Assembly (NCBI GenBank): GCA_004154925.1
Contig: QJNS01000324.1
Location: 1 to 64,000 of the forward strand
DNA from: Monosporascus cannonballus
Lineage: Eukaryota; Ascomycota; Sordariomycetes; Xylariales
DNA: 64,000 nucleotides
Direction of reading: 5' to 3'
This document shows positions 11,230-22,477 of this stretch, one piece after another. The stretch's first letter is position 1. Every line of letters starts with the position of its first letter. The notes beneath the pieces were generated by a model. The model searched no databases. It was not told where the DNA came from and saw only the letters and a program-made list of their open reading frames with translations. The position numbers and the translations under genes were made by a program.

Positions 11230-12694
11230 ATGCCCGTCACAAAATTCGACTTCTCCGAGCGCTACAGATATCAAAATGGCTTTGGGTCGTACCTAGAGTA
11301 AGCGCATACTGTCTTGTTCTGCCGCCCTTAATGAAAAGGAGCCATGTTCTCACGTTCTCAGAACCGAGGCGGTCCCAGGCGCCCTCCCGATCGGCCATAA
11401 CTCTCCCCAGAAGCCCCCTCACGGCCTATATGCCGAGAAGCTTTCGGGAACCGCATTCACAGCCCCTCGACACGAAAACCGGCAATCATGGCTATATCGA
11501 ATTCTTCCCTCCTCGGCCCATCCTCCTTTCTCTTCCACCGCAGATGGCCCGTTCGAGTCGAACAGATCATCCGCGCCGGCGAGGTTGGAATACATCCCGA
11601 ACCAGCTGCGGTGGGATCCGTTCGACCACGACGACCAGACGGATTTCGTTTCCGGGATGCACCTGGTAGCAGGGGCGGGGGACCCCACTCTGAAGCAGGG
11701 CATTGGAATATACATATATGCCGCCGGGAAGTCGATGGATGATCACTCTGCGTTCTACTCTGCAGATGGCGACCTTCTGATTGTGGCTCAGGACGGCGTC
11801 TTGGATATAAGGACAGAGCTTGGCTGGATCCTCGTGCGGCCCATGGAGATCTGTGTCATCCCGCGAGGCATTAAATATCAAGTCCACCTACCGTCTGGCC
11901 CAGTCCGGGGTTACGCCCTTGAGCTCTACCAGGGCCATTTCTCCCTGCCAGAGCTCGGCCCCATTGGATCGAACGGCCTCGCAAATGCGCGAGATTTCCA
12001 GGCTCCGGTAGCTTGCTTCAGCGAAGACTTTGGTGCCACCGCTTCCGGAGGCCCGAGTAAGTACGCCGTAACTGTCAAATTCAACAACTCCCTCTTTCAG
12101 ACCAAGCAGGCGCATACACCTTTCGACGTTGTGGCGTGGCACGGCAACTACTATCCATACAAGTATGACCTAGGCCGCTTCAACACCATCGGGAGCATCT
12201 CGTATGATCACCCAGCCCCGTCCATATTCACCGTGCTCTCGGCGCTTTCGGATCATCCCGGCACCGCGATCGCCGACTTCGTCATCTTCCCACCCCGCTG
12301 GTTGGTGGCCGAGGACACTTTCCGGCCTCCGTGGTATCATAGAAACACCATGTCCGAGTTCATGGGCCTCATCGCGGGGGCGTACGACGCTAAGAAGGGA
12401 GGGAAGGGCGGCTTCATGCCGGGTGGCGCGAGCCTGCACAACGTGATGAGCGGTCATGGACCGGACGCGGCGAGCTACGAGGGCGCGCGGAATGCTGAGC
12501 TGCAGCCGGCGCTGGTCGGCCAGGGCAGTTGCGCCTTCATGTTCGAGAGCTGCCTTATGGTCGGGGTGACAGAGTGGGGCCTCAAGATGTGCAAGAAGGT
12601 CCAGGAATACTACAACGAGGAGAGCTGGGGTGGTCTCAAGGTCCATTGGAAACGCCCGGAGGGTGTCAATACCGACGGTCATTTGCTCAAATGA
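11230..12694 (+). CDS. Homogentisate 1,2-dioxygenase (HGD family)
   Basis: Predicted 466-aa Fe(II) dioxygenase of the homogentisate 1,2-dioxygenase family, which opens the ring of homogentisate to maleylacetoacetate in tyrosine/phenylalanine and aromatic catabolism. Exons: 11230-11297 and 11362-12694. The 64-bp intron has donor GTAAGC and acceptor CTCAG, and the splice gives [16 protein letters not shown]. Family landmarks in order: [30 protein letters not shown], the core [12 protein letters not shown], and [14 protein letters not shown]. His306 in YDHPAPSIF corresponds to the acid/base His of the human enzyme. The iron ligands are His349 and Glu355 ([10 protein letters not shown]) and His388 (SGHGPDA). 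Length matches the family (about 445-470). No residue is missing, so activity is likely. Fungi often carry more than one HGD-like gene. The neighbour here is a flavin monooxygenase, not the usual fumarylacetoacetase/maleylacetoacetate isomerase pair, so the true substrate may be another hydroxylated phenylacetate. Confidence 0.93.
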
Positions 12695-13711
12695 GAGAGT
12701 CTTGAGCCTCTAGGGTGCGATTGAGCTCCAAGGCAGGCCACATGATGCCGTTCCTGCTATCAAAGGGAAAGAAATTGTCGCATATGCGAGATTGGACCAT
12801 TCCCCCCTATCCTCTGGTTCCGGCCCAGGCTCTATAGAGTACGATGGGCGAACTTCTTTTCGATGGCGACATGTGCTGTGAAAGAACCAGAGTGTGCACT
12901 ATTTCCGCCTATTAGTCTGGGGCCACGACCGTTTACCCGTAAACTCATGAATACGGGGGTTTTTATAGCCGCACTTCTCGTTGAAATGAATGACCACTGT
13001 GTACCTACATTGTACGGGCAAGAAGACTGAATTTGTCGCACAACCACAAATTAATTTGGAACCTATTGTCGCACTTCGCAATCCTTGGCGTGGCATGCCT
13101 CGTTAGCTCAATACACTCGATATACCTGACTCTTAAAGCTGATGAATATGCATATAGACGCATTATACCGTTGTTTAAGGCTCGGCATCGAATCAGCATG
13201 CGAGATCAATGAATGCGCCCTGCCTCACCAGTAGTCTGCCCCTGATGATCAGTGCAGCTTGCATCTCGATACGTGCGAGCAGACATTCCATTCTGCAGCT
13301 CAGTCCAGCCCTGGGTCTCTCGAATCCCCTGGAGACTTTTTTATCTTAATTGATGCTTAACATGCCCTGAGGTTATTGGGAGGTTCCATGACTTATAGAC
13401 CATTGGACTAGCGTCAGTACTAAGGTCCCTGCGCTACCGGAATCAAGTCTCAACTGTGCTGCTATAGCTGCATCTTACCAGGTATTATCAACTGGTTTAC
13501 AGGCTGACGTTCTATACCTTATTTCATTAGTTGTTAACGTCGCTGAACTATTCCCCCTATTCCTGTATGCCCGTCTCTAACGGGCGGTATGGCCTCACTT
13601 GATCATGGTTATCGCTTGTGAGAACTACCACGGAGTGACATGAAATTCCCGGACTTCCTGTCTACCCCCCAAAAGCGGCAGCCCGACCAACATCCACCCT
13701 AATCGAACCAC
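12695..13711. other. Intergenic region, no gene seen
   Basis: Short frames of 60-71 codons on the minus strand near 12832-13199 overlap each other and look random. Just before the next gene the 13-base unit AACCACCTAATCC occurs twice in tandem (about 13,695-13,730) and overlaps the end of that gene. Confidence 0.45.
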
Positions 13712-14085
13712 CTAATCCAACCACCTAATCCCGCGATTGATCTCCGTGACGACGAAGTCATTCAGCGCGAGGTCCTGCCCGAGGCTAAAGATCCGACGAC
13801 TAATTCGTCCCAGCCCAAGGCCACGCACTCGACGAACTTCGCGAGGTTGCTGCTCGGCTCCAGACTCACGCCGGTGAGCGAGTCATCCTCCCCGCCCGCC
13901 GGCACGAACTGTGCATTTCTTTGAGTGAGGTCGAGGCCCTGTCGCTCGTCCCGGCGCTGCACTGAGCTCAGCCTTATGGTCACCGTTAGCCCTTCTGTCC
14001 TCTGGAGGGATAAGAGGGTGTTGGCGGGCAGGGCGGCGGCGTGGCCGCCGAGTGTGGTGAGTAGGATGGTGCTGGAGAATTGCAT
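13712..14085 (-). CDS. Small predicted secreted protein
   Basis: Two-exon model on the minus strand: 14085-13870 and 13774-13712, giving 92 aa. The N-terminus (MQFSSTILLTTLGGHAAALPA) is a good signal peptide with a likely cleavage after Ala-Ala. The 95-bp intron begins with the consensus donor GTGAGT and ends GGGCAG in phase 0. Splicing extends the protein with DLALNDFVVTEINRGIRWLD before a stop. Unspliced, the frame instead runs to a 107-aa product ending at 13762. The ATG at 14085 is chosen over an upstream in-frame ATG at 14187 because it places the hydrophobic stretch at the N-terminus and has a TATA-like TTATAG about 25-30 bases upstream. The mature protein has no cysteine pairs and no family I recognise. 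It could be a secreted effector-like protein, but nothing shows a function. Confidence 0.45.
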
Positions 14086-15699
14086 GGTAATGACCCTTGA
14101 GAGGACTGGACTATAAGAGCTTGTTGGGGTTGTTTTGGGTAATGTAAAGTAGCAAAAGGGGAACTGTTTCGTAGTAGGAACGTACACCTGTGTGTATATG
14201 AAAATGCTGTTTTGTTTGATATATCCAAGATCGATATTATACTTTGCGGAGGCGGCCCCTTTATTCGTCTTCGGCTCACTCTGTGCTATCTGATATCATT
14301 CAACCGGAATCATAGCAGCTCTCATTGCCCTACGAGGCTTTTGACACTATACCGACTAGCTCTTTATTTCAGAGCTCGTATCGAGCGCTCCTAGATCGCA
14401 CCAAAAATATCCATCCTCATGGTTTGGTACAATCAGGCCCAAATCCCGTAAGGTCGTCGCTGCGCCCGGCACGTGGTTAGACACCAATGCGCCTCTGGGG
14501 ATTATGGTCCATTCAGCGTGCTTGATTGCGGCAGAGCGCTACTAAACGTAGACAGGAGGTTTACCACGCGTATGTTACTTGCGGGAAGCTTAGCTGCATT
14601 GTAGCTTTCCGGCGTCTTGGTACATAACGTTATTGTGATACCACATTTCCGGGACTGCTGAAGACACAAGCATGCCTTAATTCCATTTGAAATCTATTTC
14701 TAATGTCTATTTTCCGAGTCCCCATCGCCCTTTCAGCTGACAGGCTTTGCGTTGACCCCCTTGCATCGTGTCACAGTTAGGCTGATCGCGAGAAAAGGTT
14801 GCATAGAGTATGAGAAGTGATAATTGTCTGACTAGAATTAAGCTCTAGGGAGGTGTAGCTAGGAAGCTCTCTATATACTGTGAAGCGCGCCGGAACAAGG
14901 TTTTCCCGGGGTGCTGTGGAGCTTGATGACTAACACAGATACCCCTATTCCACGGCACATCGACTTTGTTCCGCCTAACTTCTTGCATCTCGAGCCCAAC
15001 ACAAGGCTCAACATCAAAATCTTGAGGCGCTATATATGTAACTGATGGCTGAAGAAGCTGTCGTCCCCTTTCCTCACCGCACTCCGAAGACGTTCACGCC
15101 GGATCGGTATATGCTGATGAAATATTGCTAGCATGACCCAAGGAGCTAGCAGCCATCACGCTAGTCAATAACCTGCTCCACGTGATTTAGCACTGGGAAG
15201 GCTTTAGGTGAAAGGCGTGCCAGGAAGCAGAAAGCCAAGACTGGGTGTGCCGTCGAGACGGTAATGAAGGGCAGACGTAGAAGAGCGCAGCAGTCTGTAC
15301 ACTGACTCTAATTGACGAAAGTGTTAAATGGCTTCTTACCGTTTCGCTTCAATGTTCATTAAGTCTTGCTTCTAGTGACATATTCCAAATGTTCTCTTTT
15401 CAGCAAGTTGTCTTTTCCCATCTGGGGACTTAGAACTTCAGCTCTGCGCTCATTCCCGAGCTTGAGCCGAGAGCGCAGAGTAGTAGATCAGGATCACCTT
15501 CACCGTAACTATTATACGCGGTCTACTCCTTAAACTACTATAGGGTATGAAATAACTACGCATTCCTGAGGTGGTATTAATGACTCAGCTCAGATGTCAT
15601 GAGGATCCTTGGATGGCACCTCTAAAAAGCTGTATAGATAGGGTGAGCATGCAATAATACAATAGCAATCTGGGAGTTGAATGATGTTCTCCTTAGGCG
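14086..15699. other. Intergenic region holding a solo LTR
   Basis: Apart from the solo LTR at 14769-14957 I see no gene here. Reading frames are short and unrecognised. Confidence 0.45.
14769..14957 (-). mobile_element. Solo LTR (187-189-bp family), unmutated
   Basis: In reverse orientation this 189-bp block matches the two LTRs at 27795-27981 and 42291-42477 along their whole length. On the + strand it starts TGTCACAG and ends CCACGGCA. It is flanked by a perfect 5-bp duplication, CATCG (14764-14768 and 14958-14962), which proves a genuine insertion. Unlike its relatives it has almost no C-to-T or G-to-A decay. It therefore shows what the family looked like before RIP, including a well-formed TATATA box near the middle. 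No internal element sequence remains, so it is a solo LTR left by recombination between two LTRs. Confidence 0.93.
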
Positions 15700-18006
15700 T
15701 TATTGAGAAAGGCGTCCCAGTAGCCCCTCGATCGCCTCCTTAACCTGCGCACCTTCCCATCTCTGAGCAGGATTAGGGTCAACCATAGCCCTCGCAAGCG
15801 CGAGAATATCTCTCACCACCGTTGGCTCGAGACCTTCCGCCTGCAGGTTCTTCTCCAGCCCCGAGGGCAGAATTCCCTTTTGCAGGCCCTTAAGCATATC
15901 CACCCTCTCCATCGCCGTGCCACACCGCCATAGCATCTCCACGAAGACGACGCCGAGAGAGAATAAGTCTGTCTTCTCATCTTCGGGGCCAGCTCCGCTC
16001 TCAGAATCGTCCACGGTATCATCACACCCCCAGAGAGGCGGACGGTAGTACGTCGTGCCCACAGGCTTGTGGGAACCGGCGCCCGGTTTGTAAGATTCAC
16101 CGTCGGCCTTCATGAAGAGTCCTTCTGTAGCGAGTTGAGAAACGAGTCCAAAGTCTCCAATTCGGGGGTTTATCCAGCGGCTGAACAACCCATCGCCATG
16201 CACCACACAAGAACGACAGCTGACATCGCAGTAGCCGCTGTAAAACACCGCCTGTGGCTCGGAGAGGAAGATGTTTCCAGGCTTGATGTCTCTGTGTATC
16301 AGGCCCTTCGCGTGGATGTATTGCAGGCCAGCTAAGATAGCGAGCAGGAGTTGAAGAGTGGGCAGGAGATGATAACAATGCCTTGGAGTAGCAGTTTCAT
16401 CTGGCGACGACGAAGGGGAGAGATACTGAGCCAATGTCATGGGATACATTGACATCTGTATGTATAAAACATGTGTGCCGTCTTCACAGATTTTGTATGG
16501 ACGTTTAAGGTCGTTTGAGTGCGCGACCCCGTGCCCGTCAGTAAAAATATCGCTAGTAGTGCCATCCGAGGATAGTGTCTCCGCAACCACCCGTTCCGAA
16601 TTTTCAGACCACTGCAGTTGAACCCCGTCCATTTCCTTGGAGCCTTCGCCGGCAGGATGGGGAGTACTGTCTTCCCCGAAGACTATACCGAAGCTCATTG
16701 ACTTGTCAGGTCCAGCCGACAGGCTAGGGTCGTCATTTGTACCGTGACTGAACGGACGGTTATCTAGCAATAACCGTGGTTGACCTGATCGGTTTGCGAT
16801 TGCACGAACTGTGCGTCTCGATGTCAGTAACCTCGACCGGGAACGCAGCGCATTCAATGGAAAGTTGGAAGACAGCACCACTAAAATCTTAAGTTTCATG
16901 ACACATCACTCGTAGAAGCGGTTTATACCACTTGGTATAAAGCATCTGTGTCGCGGGTAACCATGAGGGAAACCAGAAGTTGGTCAAAGAGAGAGTAATA
17001 GTGGATCAAACACGGGCTGAATGGTGCATTCGCCCTTGCGCCGAGAGAATTCCAGAGTTCAAGACATGAGAAAAAGGTATCACCTACCACTGTCGGAGCG
17101 AGCCTGGTTGACTACGCTCACGGGCGGTTGATGTGGCTGCTCAATCCATGTGGCGTGGTACCTCACAACATTGACGTGATCCAACTTCGCTAGAGCCTTT
17201 ACCTCACGTAGGATGTCCTCCATCTCTCCATGTCTGCCTTCGGAGAACTCTCTGCTGAGTTTGGGGGACAGCCGAATCTTCTTGACAGCATACGTCTTCT
17301 GGTCTAGAGGGTTGTAACATCGGAACACCTTTCCGAACGCACCCTTACCCAGAAGGCCCCTCTCCTCGAAGTTCGCCTGGTAGTGGCTTCGGAAAGGTGA
17401 CTGTATGGTGAGCTGGAGTTCGTTAGTATTATGTGGTATTAGGGAGAGCTTGGACGATTGCATCACTAGGTCTCGCATCGGATTGAGGAGTTCGGCTCCG
17501 GGTGTAAGTCCGGCAGCTGCTAGGTTATCAAGGCCGGATAGATACTGCTGGCGAGTACTCTGGAGGCTGCTCGAAGCGGATGAAGACGAAAGCAAGCCGT
17601 TCGACGAGAGCGCCTGTCCTGCTCGTGAGAACAGCTGTTCGGCCAGGGGCTGGACCTCCGGTGACTGCCTGTTGTAGTTCTTGCCGGGATGCGCCTTATT
17701 GAAATAATCGGCAGCCCGTGTCCGGTAATAATCCTCAAGTAAGCTCGCGAGTATTATGTTACGATATTCATCGATGCTGGTCCCCGCGTCGACAGTCGGT
17801 TCGCTCTGCAAGTCCGACATCAACACAGTGGACCTAGCGTCAGAAGCACTTGCAGCCGGGGCACCATTGCTTTGCGCAACTTCCTCCACAGCGGAGCCGG
17901 CGTTGGGTAACAACTCGGCAGTACTGTGCGAGTGCCCCGCGTCCGAAGCCGTATCATCCTCGGAGGACTCAGAGGACGGATCGGTCGGACGGTGGAAGAA
18001 GCTCAT
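15700..18006 (-). CDS. eIF2alpha-type protein kinase (HRI/PEK-like)
   Basis: Serine/threonine kinase resembling the stress-activated eIF2alpha kinases, which phosphorylate translation initiation factor 2 and lower general translation. The first exon runs 18006-17088. It begins with an acidic Ser-rich region, then a helical segment, then the kinase N-lobe: G-loop LLGKGAFGKVF near residues 218-228, Lys242-Lys243 in YAVKKI, and Glu268 in ILREVKAL. The second exon ends at 15700 and carries HRDIKPGNIF (from about 16,296), the IGDFGLVS magnesium loop (about 16,155), VGTTYYRPP and LFSLGVVFVEML. Between the lobes is a long charged insert, followed by a strand reading VLYIQMSMYPMTL; insert and strand are hallmarks of this kinase group. 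The donor is GTAGGT at 17087. The acceptor is not certain: CACAG ending at 16809 has a good TACTGAC branch and fits the phase, while TTTTAG near 16,881 also fits. All catalytic residues are present. HRI-like is more likely than GCN2 because no histidyl-tRNA-synthetase-like domain follows. Confidence 0.88.
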
Positions 18007-20203
18007 TTTGACCCACTAATTTACGAATGTTGGTGGATGTACCGAGCTGCCAACGGCCAGAGAACAGAGATCGAAAGCAAAGGAGCCAGACTAAGAAAAT
18101 GATATGGTAGGTGACTGGTCGAGTGTCATTCTGGTATACCACTCGTATGCTCAGTCCGCCAGCCCGGCATGGCCAGCCTGGGATTTTCAATTGTATTTGA
18201 ACTTTTTGGAATAATGGGAATGCCGATTGACAGATTGCCGATCTTCACAAGGGTCCGGTGATCTAAGACAGCAGCAAAGGCGCTTGCTTGTCAAGTGACT
18301 CACTCGGAGGTCATAATGTTTTTCCGGATAGAAACCAGCAGAGTTTACGGCAACTTTGACAGCCTGTATTGCTCTTTTTTTGTTGTCTCGTGCTTGCTTC
18401 CAAGGCAACTATGGTGAGGCCAGCGCATCAGTAACGAATCTGCTTCAGGAAACATTGACTGGTCTGTGCTTGTCGGCAGGTACTGAATGGGATGGTAGTT
18501 GTGGAATTCGTGCTAGGGAAGGTGGACACCGTAGTCAGCTGCCACCGGCTCGTCTGGCGGATAAGCAACAGATCATCAACTACCAAACCTCCCTGACGTC
18601 GTGCACTCTACACTTTACATCCCGTCCATGATATCGCTACTGGTTCTCCATCTCCGTACCTTCCCAAAACACGGTATCGCTTGTCGAGACCGAAACGAGT
18701 TAGCAAGGCACTCTATGTGCATGCCCTATCGGCCTAGACGCAGTCACCGACGACTGTCCACGATTCTGGCACTGTGCGACGAGGTTACACCTACTAGTCC
18801 ATAGTTATGGCTCAGCAACGCCGTGACTTGAAGCCTGGAGCTCGCCGAGCAATCGTCCCATGCCTCTTTAAGGGAATGTTTGGCGGCTGCCCGGGCCGGC
18901 GTTGGTTGACGCTTCTAACCGGCACACTGTAGCTGACGAATTCATGGGGCTGCACAGTTGTCGTGCGACAGAGAAGACGATGCAGTTCCGTTTCATGCTG
19001 CATAGCCAAGCCCAGGCTGGGAGAGGCCGGGAAGAGGATGCGCTGCTTTATGATTGCATACGTGGAATGGCCGCGCCGAGAATGACCACTCTGTCCTGAG
19101 CCGATGGATTGCTGACCTAATGTACTGACCACCCCCCGCCCCCAACCCCGGACTCCTATGCTGGTAGACATCCAGAACGTCGTCTTCAGCACCTTAGTCC
19201 GATTCAACGCGAACCAGAATACTCCCAACTCCCGAGTTGCCTTGGTTGCCTGGATTTCGCCTGAATGCTTTCCCTTTCCATTCCCATCTCTGCTGCCTGC
19301 CATGTAGGGCTAAAGCTTGCAGAGAGACGACCTATCGCCAGGACTGACAGGGTACCCTATCCATTGTCCATGGCACATAGATATTGCAGGTGAGATTGGG
19401 CGCCAATCGATATCCGGGCTCACCCACTGAATTCGTCTTGTCCCGATAACTTCAGTTGCAACGCAGCTCGCCCACTCCCATTGGCCGATATGTGGGGGAC
19501 AGGATGACTTGATCCCAGTTCTTTCCCAGGCTCTCACCGAGGCGACACATCCACGCAACGAGCAATGCTATCAGCATACCCTACCTACATCCTGTGATGA
19601 GGGTTCTCATGCACACTCCTCCTGCCAAATAGACTATCACCATACCATTCAACAGCAACGAGGAACAGGGCAATCCGTAGGTTCGTAGGTCAAGCATCTA
19701 GCCTCAATGGAGCATATATCGTGTTCCCTAATCCCGAGGGCATGCTTTGCTTATTTGAGGCTGTCGGGTAGCATACTACATTCCAAGAATCTATGGCCAG
19801 CAGCTCTGGCCCCACCTTCTACAATCAGACGCATCAAGTGACGTTTAAAATCCAGTCCGGCAGCACCAAAATAGTACTCCTTGACTCTCTTCAGCGACGT
19901 CATACGCCGCCGATGTCACCCTCCGTTCCCCTGCCTATCCGTGGCTGGAGTAAAAGGCTGAGAGCCGCAATAGTAATGCAATATGTGCCAATCCAGGGCG
20001 TTCGATAAGCTGCTCAGCTGGCGTCCTGCTCCTTCATACGTCCGGACTCCTCCGCCACATAGGTCCTAGGAGGGTCCCCCTGGATCACAAAAGTTGTCCA
20101 CCTCCAAGCATTGGGACGGTAACCACCACTAACCACCGAGACTTGATCTTGTTAAGTTTTGAATATCCCATATCATCTTGCTAAACCGTTACCTGCTCAA
20201 GTG
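18007..20203. other. Intergenic region, no supported gene
   Basis: About 2.2 kb upstream of both flanking genes. A 163-codon frame at 18812-19303 on the minus strand is the longest, but it has low-complexity composition and no recognisable domain. Upstream exons of the membrane protein could lie at the right end but I cannot define them. Confidence 0.4.
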
Positions 20204-22412
20204 ATGGATCGATGGCTTAACGACACGTTACCGCTATTTGCGGGAGACAAATCCTGGAAGGCACAATGTGTTCAGCAACTGTACAACGAATGGCTGGACC
20301 AAAACTCAAGCACGATGTCACAAATCAAACGGGGACTCGTTGATCGGATGGGAAGTCACACAACAGACCCTTCCCTAGTCTGGGGTATCGACATGCACAT
20401 ATGTAACGAGTATTGCTCGTGGAGCAAAGTCGGAACAGTTCGTTACGCCCATCCAGTCTATTAGACGAGTCTAACACTCATTGACTAAATAGGTGTTTGA
20501 CTTTTCGACATTCACCGCCGGTGCGACTAACTATCTGCTTCCATGGCTGGCACTTACTGCCCAGCTCCCTTTCGAGACGGGCGAGCACACTGTTTTGCCG
20601 AATGTAATGAGTTTCTGTTATGCTTTGGGAAGCCCCATGCTCATAACCTATTCCTTAATGATTACGATTCTCAACCAACACTGGCTGCGGACCAAGTTTC
20701 GATCTCTCGAGTCATCGCATAACCCTGGAAGTGCGACAGCGAAGAATGCGCGCATTTTCCTACAGGAGAGCCAGCAACTGCCGTTGCGGCTTTCTCAAGA
20801 AGATGGAAATCTCGCGAGTCTTGTTGTTCTCCCAGAGAATGCCGACTGGTGGAGGAAGCTCAGGGAGAGCATCCAGATAACGAGGAGAGGTGTGACGTTG
20901 TCGTTAGTTGCTCAACTCATTGTTGCTATCCTCTCTTGGATGTTGACCGTCATGACGGCGTTCCGTTCAGCTCTTGGAAACCCTACCGAGGCCCTCATCA
21001 TGTCATCAGGGTCGCTATGGATTTGGCTGGTAAGCTAGCTATCCTCCCCTATGGGCAGATTGCTGATGAGTCGGTAGGTTTCGGTGATCTGCGGGTGGAT
21101 TGCCGTGGGGACCCAACGAGACTACGGCACTATCGCTCGCGCTCTACATAGAGATATGGCCAAGATTGTGGGCACAGCCCGCACGCCTTCACGCGACGCC
21201 GATGTCTTCCGCCTGGTGGATAATAGAATTCGCCGAGACACGTTCGCTGACGGGTATGTAGACAGCCCATCGCCGCGGATGGTCGCCCGCCCATCTCAGG
21301 ACGACATAAGACTCGTACCCATCCGGAGCGAGACGGATATCCTCCGCCGACTGAGCCAGGATGCCGATGGCGTTCGCATGGCGCTAGAGAGACAGAAAGC
21401 TTTCAAAGTGGCAGAGGAATGCAAGCTAATGCAACCGTTGACGAGAACTCCGGGAGAGCATGGGCCTCTGTCCCTCGAGAGGCACGCGGACACGATTCCG
21501 AATTGCTTGGGCTGTAGCGTACCGAGCGATGAGAAGCAGGAGGGCCCCACCTTCAACTATGCCCGGATATTCACTTGGTGAAACGTGGCCAATCGCCTCC
21601 ATCAGGTATTTGAGAGAACGGCCGCCAACTTAGAGCTGAGGTTGGACCTTGATGAGAAAATGGTGCCTAGGGACCTGAAGTTCAAACAGCGCAACCTTAA
21701 GGGAGACACCCTCCGCCTTTCGCGGTACTGCGGACTCGCTGATACCGTCAATGGTCAGATCGTGCCCCAGGACCTTAAGGAGTATCTGGAGTGGAGAGAA
21801 CTGGACTCCGGATTCTATCAGCGAATCGTGACCGCTATCGCCGTAGCGCTATTCGTGCAATGGGGTACCACCGGCGCCGCAACAGTGATTTCGTACCTCA
21901 CAGAAGTCCGCGGCCTCGGCTGCCGGTCGGGCGGGTACATGCTCTACGGGATTTTAGGCGTGTTGTTCTTCGTCCTTCTCTTCGCGTCGTCGATATTCTC
22001 GCACGCCGCAATGCTGCGACACGAGGCAATGCAGCTCGACCGGCATCTCAAGGAAAAGGAACGCAGACCCTCTTCCTTCGAGTACCCGCAGACGCTGCGC
22101 CCGCCATCGCCCACCGCCTTACGCGTCCTCGCAGTCGTTACGCGCATGCTGGGTCGGGTCTTCGTCGTAGCCAACGCCGCCTGGCTCATCCTCAGCTCCA
22201 TGTGGGAGCTCGTGGGCTTCTACAACAACTGCTGGTGCGACGGCACGGCCCTCAGCAAGGGCTGGCGCGGCTGGATTATCGTGTTCAAGGATAGCAGCGC
22301 TATGGCCGCCGATGCGAGGCAGCCCTGGGCCGGCGCCGTCTTCCTCTGCGTGTTCGTCCTCGCCGGTAGCTGTTGTGTGTTTTGGCTGTATTGTAGAGGC
22401 AATCGCATGTAG
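20204..22412 (+). CDS. Multi-pass membrane protein with in-frame TGA
   Basis: Uncharacterised polytopic membrane protein of a type common in ascomycetes. Exons: 20204-20428, 20493-21029 and 21078-22412. The introns are 64 and 48 bp; the first donor is the weak GTCGGA. Splices give YCSWSKVFDFSTFTAGATNY and SLWIWLVSVICGWIAVGTQ. About eight hydrophobic segments are visible, including NYLLPWLALTAQLPF, LSLVAQLIVAILSWMLTV, VALFVQWGTTGAATVI, GILGVLFFVLLFASSI and GAVFLCVFVLAGSCCVFWL. A charged loop of about 170 residues lies in the middle. The frame is open except for one TGA at 21579-21581 (about residue 422), in the context FTW-stop-NVANRL. Coding quality continues undiminished for another 276 codons, to a stop at 22412. 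A TGG-to-TGA change or a base error explains this; no intron of normal size removes it. If real, the product is cut to about 421 aa without the last four membrane segments. The N-terminal start is uncertain. Function unknown. Confidence 0.72.
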
Positions 22413-22452
22413 TAGATGTGTGGTGAATTAGGCATATTGCCGATCGACAAAT

Positions 22453-22477
22453 ACCAGTATTCGTTCGCAATACTGGT
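22453..22477. other. Hairpin downstream of the membrane protein gene
   Basis: A perfect 9-bp stem (ACCAGTATT against AATACTGGT) with a 7-base loop lies about 40 bases after the stop codon. It may be a 3' UTR structure or chance; fungal genes do not need hairpin terminators. Confidence 0.4.

Noticed and set aside
18812..19303. 163-codon minus-strand frame
   Set aside because: No domain, no signal peptide and repetitive composition; no splice pattern extends it into a plausible protein.
21577..21604. Tiny intron removing the TGA in the membrane protein gene
   Set aside because: The GTGAAA...CATCAG stretch is only 28 bases and its removal would not preserve the reading frame.
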